NCBI GenBank assembly: GCA_016748015.1
Contig: JAAOMT010000664.1
Coordinates: 1,612,756-1,676,755 of the forward strand
Source of the DNA: Geosiphon pyriformis
Taxonomy: Eukaryota > Glomeromycota > Glomeromycetes > Archaeosporales > Geosiphonaceae
DNA length: 64,000 nucleotides
Direction of reading: 5' to 3'
The translations under genes were made by a program, and so were the position numbers. The notes beneath the pieces are model-generated. The model made no database searches. It saw nothing but the letters and a program-made list of their open reading frames with translations, and was not told where the DNA came from. Position 1 is the first letter of the stretch; each line of letters starts with the position of its first letter. Positions 27,576-38,099 of this stretch are shown here, piece after piece.

Positions 27576-29175
27576 CTATTCACCATCATCATCACCCAAA
27601 CACGGAGAAAGTTTAAAAAATTACAAATAATTCATTGCGCAGTTTCATCACATTATCATAAATTTTCATTTTAACATTATTGAAAAATCAATCAACAACC
27701 AAACTAGGAATTTTCTCTGCTATCTTTAGTTACAAATTAAAAAATTTTTAATTTATCATACTATATATCATCATCATCATCATTATTATTATTGATTATT
27801 AATCGTTTTTTTTGATTTTGATTTTTGATTATTTCAAAAAAAAAAAAAAACGTTTGACGAAAATCTTTTTTGTTAGCGATTCAAAATTTTCTTGCCCAAC
27901 CTTCCCTCTCGGTCTTTCACACTTTTTAAATTTTCCCAACTTTGTTTTCCTACTCTAACCAAATTCGAGATCCTGTCCCAGATATACTATAATACAACTC
28001 CTTAAACCGGTAAAACTTGTCTACACTCACTACTGACACAGACATCTGTGATTTTTTAACGTAAGTATTCAACTCAAAAAACTTTTGGTCCATTTCAAAC
28101 GATTATCACGCTGCCCTGCATTAATCATAGACAGTTTTTTCGGGAAATCGAAAACCACGCGTTTCTAGCATTGTAAATCTTGATTTTTTTATCTTTTTTT
28201 TTGTTTTTGTTTTTTGAAATCCCATAAATCTGCTTTTGAAAAAGAGGACAAAATCAAATCATTCATTCATTCATTCCATCCATCCATCCATCCATCCATC
28301 CATCCATCCATCCATCCATTCATCCATTCATCCATTCATCCATTTCATCCAACCAACGAAAAAAACAAACTAACTAAAATAGTCCCTTATTTGACTATAT
28401 CAAACTTTCTTGAAATTCAAAAAGGTTCTCTTTCTTTATTTAACTCAAACGAAAATTATATTCCCCCCATAAACACACCTAGGCCCCAACACAAACACAC
28501 CGCCTTTACCACTTTTATCATTTCTATTTCGGTTTCAAAAAGGCCGAAATCACTATCTGAATCTCCGCCTCTTCCGCTTTAAATCTACTAATCATTTTTT
28601 CCTGTTGACACCGCCGTCTCCTACCTTTTCTTTGGAAAACTTGGTAATTTTTCTTTCCATTCCCTAAATTTCTAAATATTTTCCTTTTTCTCAATCATAC
28701 AACACACACACACACACACACACCCCATTCTATCTTCACAATTATCTTAACCTTTTTTAGTCAGTTTTTTGTTGTTGTTATTGATCTGTTGATGTTGTTG
28801 ATGGTGTCGATGATGATTCAATTGTTTTTTTGACTTCTACTTTTTCAATCAAAATTCTATTCTACAATTACTACTTCTGCCAACACTACTACTATTACTA
28901 CTATTACTACTATTATTACTTACCCGATATTACTCTGCTCCAAACTATAATTTTACCCCTTCTCCTCGTCTCATGCTTCTTCCCTTTCCCCTTCTTCTCT
29001 ATTACCGGTCGAAATTTACTTTTTTCTTGATAATTTTCTTCCGTTTGTTCTTTTTCTGACTACAAAGCCAAAAATTTTTTTTAAATAAAGACACGAACCT
29101 TTTCTTTTTCCCATAGAAAATTTTATTTAAACCCTCAAAAGAAATAAGGACTAACAAAAAATATATCTCTCTTAA
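26393..29175 (+). promoter_or_regulatory. upstream region of the zinc-finger gene (probable long 5' flank/5' UTR)
   Basis: Strongly C/T- and A/C-rich on the plus strand, with (ACTC)/(ATTC) at about 27018-27065, (CA)n at 27090-27170 and 28700-28725, (TTAC)n 27547-27576 and (CATC)n 28258-28345. Strand-asymmetric, pyrimidine-rich DNA of this kind is common in fungal promoters and leaders. A donor-like GTAAGT at 28061 could start a leader intron whose acceptor is the TTTCTTTCACAG at about 29179-29190, which would remove the ATG at 29176. No TATA or transcription start can be fixed from sequence alone. Confidence 0.35.
28258..28345. repeat. (CATC)n/(CATT)n microsatellite
   Basis: About 88 bp of CATC and CATT units. 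It opens an artefactual His-Pro-Ser-Ile repeat frame. Confidence 0.9.
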
Positions 29176-30052
29176 ATGTTTCTTTCACAGTCTTCTAGCA
29201 AACCGATAAATAACCTTTCGACCACAAATATCCTCGCCAACTTGCTCAACCCTCCTCACCCTAATAACCAACCCTTCACCTTACCCTACTCTTCTCAGCC
29301 TTACTTTTCACCTACACCTACCCCTACCCCCGTTACTACAACTACTAACCTCACCAGTACTACTTTCACAAGAATGAATCAAGTTCAACCAAATTTTAAC
29401 ATTCCACCTCTCGATATCTCCAATCCAAACCAGCTTTTTCAGAGAAATACATATATTCCTAAAATGGAATCCACGCAACAAAATTTGCCTTTCTTATCTG
29501 TGATAACACCTCCTTTGACTCCACCTTCTTCTTTTCACGTGCCTCCGTCTTCGCAAATCGAAGGAAATCAAAGTTTTCCTTCACCCTTGCCACAATTACC
29601 TCCTCTATTGAACGCTCTCTCCTGGTCCAACGATCATGATGAGACACGAAAAAATCTTTCGAGAAAAATTTCTACGAGATTACTATTAAAAAATTCAAAT
29701 GGGGCCTTTGTGAATCTTCTCAACGATGATTCAACCTCAAACGATTTCACCCTTGCTGATACACAAATGATGGACTATCAAGATGATTTTCATAATCCTA
29801 ATTCTATTTGGATATTACCTTCATCCAATCATAAAGATTATGCATCATCATCATCCTCCTTCTCTTTCTCTTCCTCTTCCTCTTCCTCATCCTCATCCTC
29901 CTCTGCTTCTTCGCTTTATTCTGATGATGACTTTGTAACTTCTTATTTCGGTCGAAAATCCTCCGTATCAAGCTCTTGCTGGTCTGAAGATGCTGTCCCA
30001 TCCAATGAACCTCTAAATTATTCTCATGGTGAAAATCATTATAATAATAATC

Positions 30053-30084
<32 letters not shown>

Positions 30085-31792
30085 GTTCAAGATCATCAAA
30101 ATCATAATCAACTTTTACCACCATCATCTTCGCAACATTTGGTCCACCTACAACCACCACCATCGTCATCGCCATCACCATCACCATCACCACAATATCA
30201 ATCCAATTACATCCCCCAATCATCAACAGGTTTCTATGTTCGACAATTGCAAGATCAATTTTCACCATTAAATCTACACGAGAATCATCATCAATTTATT
30301 TCTTCATCTTCATCTGTTACGTCACCATCAACCACCAACATTTCAGATGGTAACCACGCGATTCTTCATAAAAACTCCAAATCTATTGGCAAGAATACTA
30401 AAACAACCCTTAATGGTTCAGTTACTGCAGCTACAAACACCACCAATACCACAACAACAACAACAACAACAACAAATACTAAACGTAAATACGCTTGTAC
30501 TTTTGGAGGATGTGGTAAAAGCTTTACAACAAGGTATGTTTCTCTCCCTCTCCCTCTTCCTATTATGCCCTAATTTAGTCTAGTTTAGAATATAGGTGTG
30601 AGTGTTTATGCCTATCTTTTCTTTGGTTGTTTCACAATAACCTTTTTAATAATCGGATACCGGAAATTTATTTTCTCACATCCATTCTCTGTCGATTTTT
30701 TAACGTTTCTCCGAGAGTCGCATTTTTGTTTGTGTATGTGTGTATTTGTGTGATTCATTCTTTAAACTTTGATTGGATAATTGTCTTGAGAGGTTTGGTG
30801 TCAAAAAAAATATCTTGCTTGATTTCTTTTATTTCTGGGCGTACTAAAACAAGAGAAAGTTTATTCGGGAAAGAAAAAGGTGACACTACCTACTCAAATT
30901 TTTTTTACGAAAAACAATATTAAAAGAAACAGAAATATATGGATATATGCATACCCACATAACACACACACGTACACAAACAAACAAACTTCTCATTTCC
31001 CATGGTCTCGATCTTGATCTTTTTTCATCTTTCTTCCTCTATCCCTTTCCGATTTTTCGATTCATTCAATTTACACTCTTACTAACTGGAATTTTTTTTT
31101 TTGACAGTGGTCATCTAGCACGTCACAATCGTATACACACCGGTGAAAAGAATTTCGCTTGTCTGATGCGTGGTTGTCCGTCGAAATTCTCTCGACAAGA
31201 TAACATGATGCAGCATTATCGTACACATACATCCTCAAAATCGCGTCGTGGATCGAAAGCTGGACAAGGTGGTGGTGGTAAAAGTCATTTGACGGATTTG
31301 GCAGGACTGAACAATCATAATAATAACGATATGACTTATCCGCTACCGATTGAACCTGGCATTATCAATTCTACAACTTTTAATCCTTTAAGGCATGATG
31401 TAGAACGTCAACCTTCAATGTCATCAATAATAACAACATCGTCATCATCATCGTCATCATCATCCCATTTCCATGATAATTATCCGAACCACCTTCCACA
31501 TCCGAATTTTGATCATCAATCACCCTCAACACCTGCATACGACAATAATTATCATCCACCTATTCATAATCATCATCACAATGAGCATCATTATAATCAC
31601 CATGATAATTACCATTCTAATAATTATCCATTTCCATTTTTTAATAATAATAATAATAATAATAATAGTAATAATAATCATAATAATAATAATAATAATA
31701 ATAATAATTCTAATAGTAGTAATAGTATAGTTAATCGTAATTTTAATCATGAAAGTGGCATAAAATCACGGAGTGCTTTTCGACCGCTATGA
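29176..31792 (+). CDS. Nrg1-like C2H2 zinc-finger transcription factor, two exons
   Basis: Exons 29176-30533 and 31108-31792 join in phase to 680 codons. Residues about 436-493 hold two adjacent C2H2 fingers: C441-C446-H459-H463 and C471-C476-H489-H493, linked by the canonical TGEKN. The signature FTTSGHLARHNRIHTGEKN followed by SRQDNMMQHYRTH is that of fungal Nrg1/Nrg2-type repressors, nuclear proteins that bind GC-rich stress/glucose elements. Family membership is well supported and targets are not known. The rest is low complexity: Thr/Pro-rich N-terminus, poly-Ser (about 225-250), Asn/His run (about 285-305), poly-Thr before the fingers, and Ser, His and Asn runs after them. Codon use and CpG are normal, unlike the flanking transposons. 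The start is uncertain because an acceptor-like CTTTCACAG lies just inside the ORF; the next in-frame Met is at 29374. It stands alone, with no neighbouring gene within several kb. Confidence 0.88.
30534..31107 (+). other. spliceosomal intron inside zinc finger 1
   Basis: Donor AAG/GTATGT at 30533/30534 and acceptor TTTTTTGACAG at 31107 after a pyrimidine run. Removing 574 nt restores the codon for Ser453 and joins GKSFTT to SGHLARH, completing the first finger exactly. A branch-point-like CTAAC occurs at about 31082 (TACTAACTGG). Reading through the intron meets stops in the exon 1 frame. Confidence 0.9.
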
Positions 31793-31801
31793 GGGCTTCG
31801 A

Positions 31802-31824
31802 GGGGGGGGGGGGGGGGGGGGGGG
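31802..31824 (+). repeat. 23-nt poly-G tract in the 3' UTR
   Basis: Uninterrupted G run starting ten bases after the TGA stop codon of the zinc-finger gene, followed by ATGGGGAGGGAGG. On the mRNA it could fold into a G-quadruplex. It is the only long G run in an AT-rich window, so its exact length in the assembly is uncertain. Confidence 0.9.
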
Positions 31825-32009
31825 ATGGGGAGGGAGGAAAGAACTTTGTATAATTTACGTCCAGTTGAATTTTTTTTCTTAATTTTTCACATTTCTCTCT
31901 GTTTTTTTTTTCTATATAAAACCCTTTAATGAACCTTTCTAAAATAGGTTCTTGTTAAAATAGCCACCGGTTTATAAACAATATACAAAAGTCAATGTAC
32001 ATAATAATC

Positions 32010-32015
32010 AATAAA
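32010..32015 (+). terminator. candidate polyadenylation signal of the zinc-finger gene
   Basis: AATAAA 218 nt after the stop codon, in a TA-rich context. In DNA this AT-rich such hexamers are frequent by chance, so the call rests on position only. Confidence 0.3.
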
Positions 32016-32252
32016 CATTTTAATGGTAATTTTCAGTAAAAATAGTATTATTATTATTTTAATAGTATCTTAATTGTAATTATTTCAAAACACACAACAC
32101 AGACACATACAAACATTCACCGACATACACAAAAATTTGATAATTGATTACGAAAGTCTGGCAAAAATTTTCTAGTTTTAATAAAATGAGCTAGTGAGAG
32201 CCGATCTAACGAAAATAGAATAGTGACGTTAAAAACCATACGAAAAACAAAC

Positions 32253-32257
32253 AGAAA

Positions 32258-32313
<56 letters not shown>
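32253..32313. repeat. (AAAT)n/(AAT)n microsatellite
   Basis: AAATA units grading into about 14 AAT units. Confidence 0.9.
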
Positions 32314-32315
<2 letters not shown>

Positions 32316-32346
32316 TTCGGTAAAACTCAATGATCATCTCTTGTGG

Positions 32347-32363
32347 ACCGTCTAGTAGACGGT
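32347..32363. repeat. 17-bp palindrome
   Basis: ACCGTCTA-G-TAGACGGT, perfect 8-bp arms around one base, containing two CG dinucleotides. It lies about 550 bp after the zinc-finger stop codon. It could be a hairpin in a long 3' UTR or a dyad binding site. Confidence 0.7.
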
Positions 32364-33569
32364 TTCAATGCGTGTCAAACAGTATATGAAAATATAATTA
32401 CCAAGAAAAAAATAAACGCCCTCTCCTAAAATGATATGGCAAAAAATTAAATCTCGGGGAAAATGTTTTAGAATCTACGGGTTTTTAATCACTGGCTGAG
32501 TGGGTGATATTTTCTTTACATATTCAACAGTTCATTGAAACAATCGATTTCCAAATTTTGAAAGAAAAAGAAAAAATGGTTAAAAATAGATCCAAACATC
32601 AACTAAGTAATCATCACGGCAAAATACTGTTTTATTAAGATGGGCGATATATTTATAAATGATATCATAAGGGTGAAATGATTGAACTTTTTAATGACGA
32701 CCCTTTTTTTCATGGAATTTCATTTTGGGAAATGGCAAAATTTTGTTTATATTATTATGTGATTGTTTATGTATAAATAAAAAAGAAATAGATTTAGAAA
32801 GGGAAAAGGGTATGTTGATATGTTGATATTTTGTTTGTATCAGAAAAAGAGAATAATGGGATTATGGGAATCTGAATATCGGAACAAAAAATCGAATGGA
32901 TCAAGTTTAGATGTTTTTTTTTTTGATAATTCTGTTATGAGTAAGATTCTGTTATGAGATTGAATTCTGATTCGAATTTTCAAATGATTTCATTCAAGTT
33001 CATAAATGGGCGGAAAAAGCTCTTATTCAATTTTGTCAACGGGAGCCTGATTATTGGCTAAAAAAAACCTGATCCAAGACCAGAAGGACTTGACACGAGT
33101 TTTTTTAAGGTTCAATAATACTAATAATAATAATAATACTAAATGATAAATAAATAATAATAATAATAATAATAATAATAATTTATTTTTACAAATGGGT
33201 ACGCGTTATGGTAAAAACTTTTTTTCAGAGTGATATATGATCCAGATTAAAAGAGTTGTCCAATTTTTGTTTTTTAATCGGTTTAATTTGAATTGATTTA
33301 TCCCTTTAATTTAATGTCGTTCATGATCCTTTTTCGACCATGATGTTTCTCTTTCACTTCTTTCTTTGATTTAATGAGAAAAAACTTGAACCCCTCACTC
33401 TTTACTCTTGTACACTTTTAAAGAAAATCATCATCCCATCATGACGTTTTCTCCCTAACCTTTTCCTTTTTATCAATAATTTCCCGTTGATAATCGTTTA
33501 TATTTACCTTCTATAGATGATGATTTAGGGGAACTTTTTTCTGATAGCGATTTATTTGTATCATCAGGG
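32364..33569. other. host intergenic DNA, no gene seen
   Basis: Unique-looking sequence with normal CpG, a short (AAT)n array at about 33115-33183 and no ORF with coding character. Confidence 0.6.
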
Positions 33570-33649
33570 ATGATTTATGTTTTTGTTTTTTGTTTTTGTT
33601 GTTATTTTTGTTGTTGTTGTTGTTGTTGTTGTTATTGTGGTGGTTATGG

Positions 33650-33687
<38 letters not shown>

Positions 33688-33712
33688 ATTGTGGTGGTTA
33701 TGGTTGTTGTTG
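33570..33712. repeat. (TTG)n microsatellite with GTGG interruptions
   Basis: About 140 bp of TTG/GTT units containing two copies of a TTATTGTGGTGGTTATGG block, indicating a local segment duplication within the array. Open Val, Leu and Asn frames here are repeat-derived. Confidence 0.95.
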
Positions 33713-33835
33713 ATATGCGAAGGGATGAATGCCAATATCATAATGGATCATTCCATTAAAAACTTTTTTTTAATTTAGAAGGCTAGGAAAGATGATGCCG
33801 AATTCTTAATATCTCTTCGAGATTCGAAAAAATGA

Positions 33836-33860
33836 TTTGAAACCTGTAGCAGGTTTCAAA
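33836..33860. repeat. 25-bp inverted repeat (11-bp arms, 3-nt loop)
   Basis: TTTGAAACCTG-TAG-CAGGTTTCAAA, perfect arms. A related GATTCGAAACC word recurs at about 33888-33898. Likely a stable hairpin if transcribed. Confidence 0.75.
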
Positions 33861-34118
33861 CAAGTTATTTCCCTTTTTCGAAAATCGATTCGAAACCTCG
33901 ACCCAATGACCCAACATCAATCATTTTTTGCATTGATTTCGTAAATTCTTTTTTAGCTTCTTTAATTCTTGACGAGATTCTTACTTCTTTCCACGATTCC
34001 TCAAGTCTTTTGATCTCGCGATTTCAAAATTTCATTATAATGTCCCCTTAAAAACTGGTTTTTAAATTATTATTTTTTCATTGATCCTGCCAATATTGGC
34101 CAAAAACAAAGAAAGTCA

Positions 34119-34171
34119 GCTACTATTACTACTACTACTACTATTACTACTATTACTACTATTACTACTAT
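34119..34171. repeat. (ACT)n microsatellite
   Basis: ACT and ATT triplets, about 53 bp. A further (ATT)n array lies at about 34524-34566 and another at 34838-34865. Confidence 0.9.
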
Positions 34172-34521
34172 GATCCTTAATTAATTCCTTACTAATAATT
34201 GATCGATCTATAACCGTTAATCTCCTCCTCTCTTCCTACACTTTTTAATCAAATAAATTTGGTATAAAAAAGCATTCTTAATCCATCGAATAGATTTGTT
34301 AATTTTTTAGAATCGTAAAATTTTTTGATGTTTGGATCAAAATAAGAATTTACAATGATTTTCAAAAGTGATGGTCGTTTAAAAAGAAACAATTTGAACG
34401 AATGAAATAACTTTAATTGATAAAAATGCTTATTTTAAGGGATCGAGACCTCGTAAGGGATTTTCAACATAACCGTTTTCAATGGAGATCTTTTTTGAAA
34501 TTATGAATTATTGAGATACAA

Positions 34522-34566
<45 letters not shown>

Positions 34567-35099
34567 TGAAAAACTCATTCATTTAAACTGAATCAGTCCT
34601 ACCTTGTGTGGCATAAAATTAATGGAATAATTAATTAATTAATTAATTTTCAAAAAAGACGAGCGAGCCATATTTATCATAGGTATTTTAAAAAAAAAAA
34701 AAAGTATTCTTAAACATCATCATCATCATCACCTTTTTGGCCCATATAATAGGGGGTTCTTTTTGTTTTAATAATTTCAAAATAAAAATAAAAATTTAAT
34801 TTATATAAATTGGTCTAACTATTTTAATAAATTATCACTATTATTATTATTATTATTATTATTATTTAAAAAAAATATTTCAAGTTAATTTATACTATGA
34901 TTATAATATACTATAATATAATAAATTTTTTAATTCCAACCAAAAAACACCCATATTTATTTTATTAAAAAAATAAAAACTTTATATTACAAATTAAAAG
35001 TTATCAATTATCATATGATATGATCAGCAATAGATAATATCACATGCTTCTACCATAATCCATTTTCACGATAATCTCATCCATTTAAATATATTTTTT

Positions 35100-35570
35100 T
35101 AACTCAGTCTAGTAACTTGTGTGATAGAGCACACTTGACGAACAAGTTTTTCCCTCTTTATCATATTATGTTTCTCAAGGTGCGGGAACTGGTGTCAAAA
35201 AGGTGAGAGGTCAAAGATAAAATTTTTTTTTATCATTTACTAAACCTGTTGATTTTCTCCTTAATTTTGAAGTTAAGTATATATATAAGATGTGCAATAT
35301 TGCAAGTAATAGCTGGGTTCAAAGAACTAGAATATGTTCCAGTCTTAGAACACATTGTGACATATTGACAAATCCCCGAGTATCCAGCTGGATTCGCTCT
35401 GGCGGGTGAGGGTGAACTTCGTCTTCCCTCGGCGCCCTTGAATACACTACATGTTAGTTGCCATAACGCAAAAAGTTGGCTTCGTCCTAACTAGTTGTCA
35501 GGTTTCGTCCCATGTTATGGTCCATCTCAATCACATAAGATAATTAAAAAAGTATTATTTAATTTTATAT
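35100..35570. other. GC-richer island, unidentified
   Basis: The stretch around 35370-35530 has many more G, C and CG dinucleotides than its surroundings (for example CCCTCGGCGCCC near 35425). Neither strand gives an intact reading frame, although the minus strand has a coding-like run (RAPREDEVHPHPPERIQLD). No rRNA or tRNA shape is evident. Candidates are a gene relic or a short non-coding RNA gene. I cannot decide. Confidence 0.3.
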
Positions 35571-36449
35571 TAATATCTATTTTCCTTTAACACAAGAGGC
35601 CAGGAATCTGGTAGACTAATGTGTTATTGCTACTACACAATAGTGAACCAAAGAGTTTGGTGGTTCTATTTGTTTTATATGTGTTCTGGTTGAGTAATTT
35701 TATTGATGTTTTTCAATATTTCTAGAACCAATTGCAGAAGCAAGATTTGGAACAAATTAACCAAAGTATTAAAAATTGCACTACTTCAATGTTCATATGT
35801 CTTGGTTAACCATTCGATGCGTATAAAACAATAGGAAGCAACACATCAGCGCAACGATAATAAAGTTGTTGCAGCAAGTGAAAAAAGTAGTAATCGTATG
35901 TTGAATGATTGAATTATTCAAAGAATCGTTGCTCGATTTTCATTTATAATTGCATAACACTTATTTCCTACACAGATCAATCCATGAATAATATTTAAAA
36001 TTCATTCCTTGATGAAATTTATTCTAAATAATCTTATGATTCATCCCTCAAAGAAATCACTTTTACATCATCTTATAATCCATTCAAAGAGTCTAAAGAG
36101 AGTGATAATTTGAGAATGGAATTATATTAAAAAGTCAAAAAAACCGAAAAAGCAAATATGAAGTGGATTGGCTTAAGAGGTAATTTAATTTAATTTAATT
36201 TAATTAATAGATTATGTTAAAAATTAGGTGAAATCCTAATTATCGAGTTTGCTTTGAAATACTTTAGTGGATCATTTAGTGAAATGCAGTGTGAAATGAA
36301 TGCTCCTTGATTACAGAATTTCATTTGTTAAGAAGGCTTTCACAGGTATTATTGATCTCACCTCTGCTGAAAAATTGTGATTGCTCTTGATAAATCTCTT
36401 TGATCTAAAAATTTTCTATATCAACATAATTCATTAGTTTTTCTTTTTT

Positions 36450-37680
36450 AGATCACTAAATCACATTTTTCGTTCAAAGAAGATCCTATTTCTGGTGTGC
36501 GTGAACCATTTGATTCACACCTATGGAGGTTACTATTCAATGAGCTTAGAAAAGTTTTTATTGTTACGCAGCCAGTATGAGATGAAATCTTAAGATGCAA
36601 CCAGATAGCTAAGGTAGTTGTTTATATTTTTTGACTCTTGATATAACTAGGCAGCAAGAAGATTCGTCAAAGGAAGTTAGGTCATTGATCAGGGATTGGC
36701 AGCGCACAGTTAAGGATGTTGTTTTGAAGGTGTTCGATGCAATCTAAGTTATGATCGGTAAACTTATAATTGTCTTGTTAGACTTTTTTGGAGATTTATC
36801 ACATTTTCATTTCTCTGGAATATTACAGTTTAAAGCGGGTTTCCTTGACAAGAAATGTAAAAAATGTAAATGAAAATACGCTTTCTCATAAATATATTGC
36901 ACTTTCATCAATACTGAATTTTTTGAAATACGAATGGAAATTATCCTGTGTAAGTTTCTTTTATTAAATGGATAGCATATTATTAAATGGATAACATTTC
37001 ATTAAATGGATAACATTAAGGCCACAATACGTTAAATGCTTCATTACATCGAAAGCAAAAATTTGCTTACCTTGGAAGAATACCGGACTTCTCCGTATAT
37101 ATATCCATATATAAATATAAAGCAGAATTTTAAATTAACAAATAATAACGGTCAAAAAGTTATAGAATGCTCTAGTAAATTAGGCAACGAAATGAAGGAT
37201 GTGATTGATAAGATTATAGATGATGGTGTAGTGATAATGTATGGTATTTTGGTACAAGGTAAGTATTTACTACAGATATGCTTCTTTCTAATTTTAGAAA
37301 TCTACCTAATCTGGTTTACCTTTCATAATTTAATCGGGCACTCAATGTGACCTTTTTTTTGTTATTCTAGCTCTAATTCAACTTCTTTTGTATGCAAAGG
37401 TAGAGGAAAAACATTCATTCATTCATTCATTCATCCATTCATTATAGATTACTCGATATTCATTATAGATTACTCATTATAGATTACTTGATATTCATTA
37501 TATTAATTAATATTCCTACATCTTCATAAACAGAGCATTATTATTATTATTCAGAACTTTGCATCACCAGCTATCGTCGTATGGACCGGAATAACGGTGA
37601 CCAGACACCACCTTCCAAGATTAATATGACTCCACACTCTTGTGAAAATTCAAAAGGTATAATTATTTGGGTGACAAAAA
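36450..37680 (+). pseudogene. exon-like segments of an unrecognised, probably broken host gene
   Basis: Several plus-strand pieces look coding and are separated by intron-like sequence. The first, after TTTTTTAG at about 36452, reads KEDPISGVREPFDSHLWRLL and meets a TGA. The second, at about 36652-36750, contains SLIRDWQRTVKDVVLKVFD. The third, at 37036-37258, reads TLEEYRTSPYIYPYINI and later KLGNEMKDVIDKIIDDG, ending at a GTAAGT donor at 37260. The fourth, at 37552-37661, follows TTATTATTCAG and reads CITSYRRMDRNNGDQ. They may be one eroded multi-exon gene. I do not recognise the family, and stops argue against function. Confidence 0.3.
36963..37016. repeat. three tandem copies of a 16-mer, 19-nt period
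   Basis: ATTAAATGGATARCAT at 36963, 36982 and 37001, just upstream of the 37036 coding-like segment. A second short tandem (ATTATAGATTACTC units) lies at about 37440-37503. Confidence 0.85.
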
Positions 37681-38099
37681 TTTTTTTTCGAGTTAGAATT
37701 AACAGATTTTTTAAAAAATAGTAGTAAATCTTTTTTATTAATTGTTAAATTTTCGGCTTCAATGTCTGATTTGTGGGAATAGAATTTTTGAATGATTTTT
37801 TAAATTCCAAAGGATACTTACCTTCCCCATATTTCCAGTTTAGATAATTTTTTGATTTTTAAATATTTCTTAATTTCTAAAAAAATACGTTTTCTATTCT
37901 TGATGTTGGCATTACGTATATCAAATTCATCAAGGATCGCTACGAAATAAATTTTTTAATAAATAAGTTTCTAATCTCAATATCAATGTCATGCATCTCG
38001 GGATTGATAATTAATATAATACCAATTAATTCCTTAAATAGTAATAACTAATTTTCACGTTATAGTCGCGTTGGATTCATTCAATTTTTTTTTTCGCAT

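Noticed and set aside
28214-28582. ORF of 122 codons with a His-Pro-Ser-Ile repeat
   Set aside because: Driven by the CATC microsatellite; no ATG-context, splice or family evidence, and flanks have no coding character.
29804-30268. Minus-strand ORF with Met/Val and Arg/Lys runs
   Set aside because: Shadow of exon 1 of the zinc-finger gene, produced by its TCA/TCC and AAT repeats.
36963-37503. Possible CRISPR-like array of short repeats
   Set aside because: Only three direct 16-mers with 3-nt spacers, then simple tandem ATTATAGATTACTC units; eukaryotic context; no spacers.
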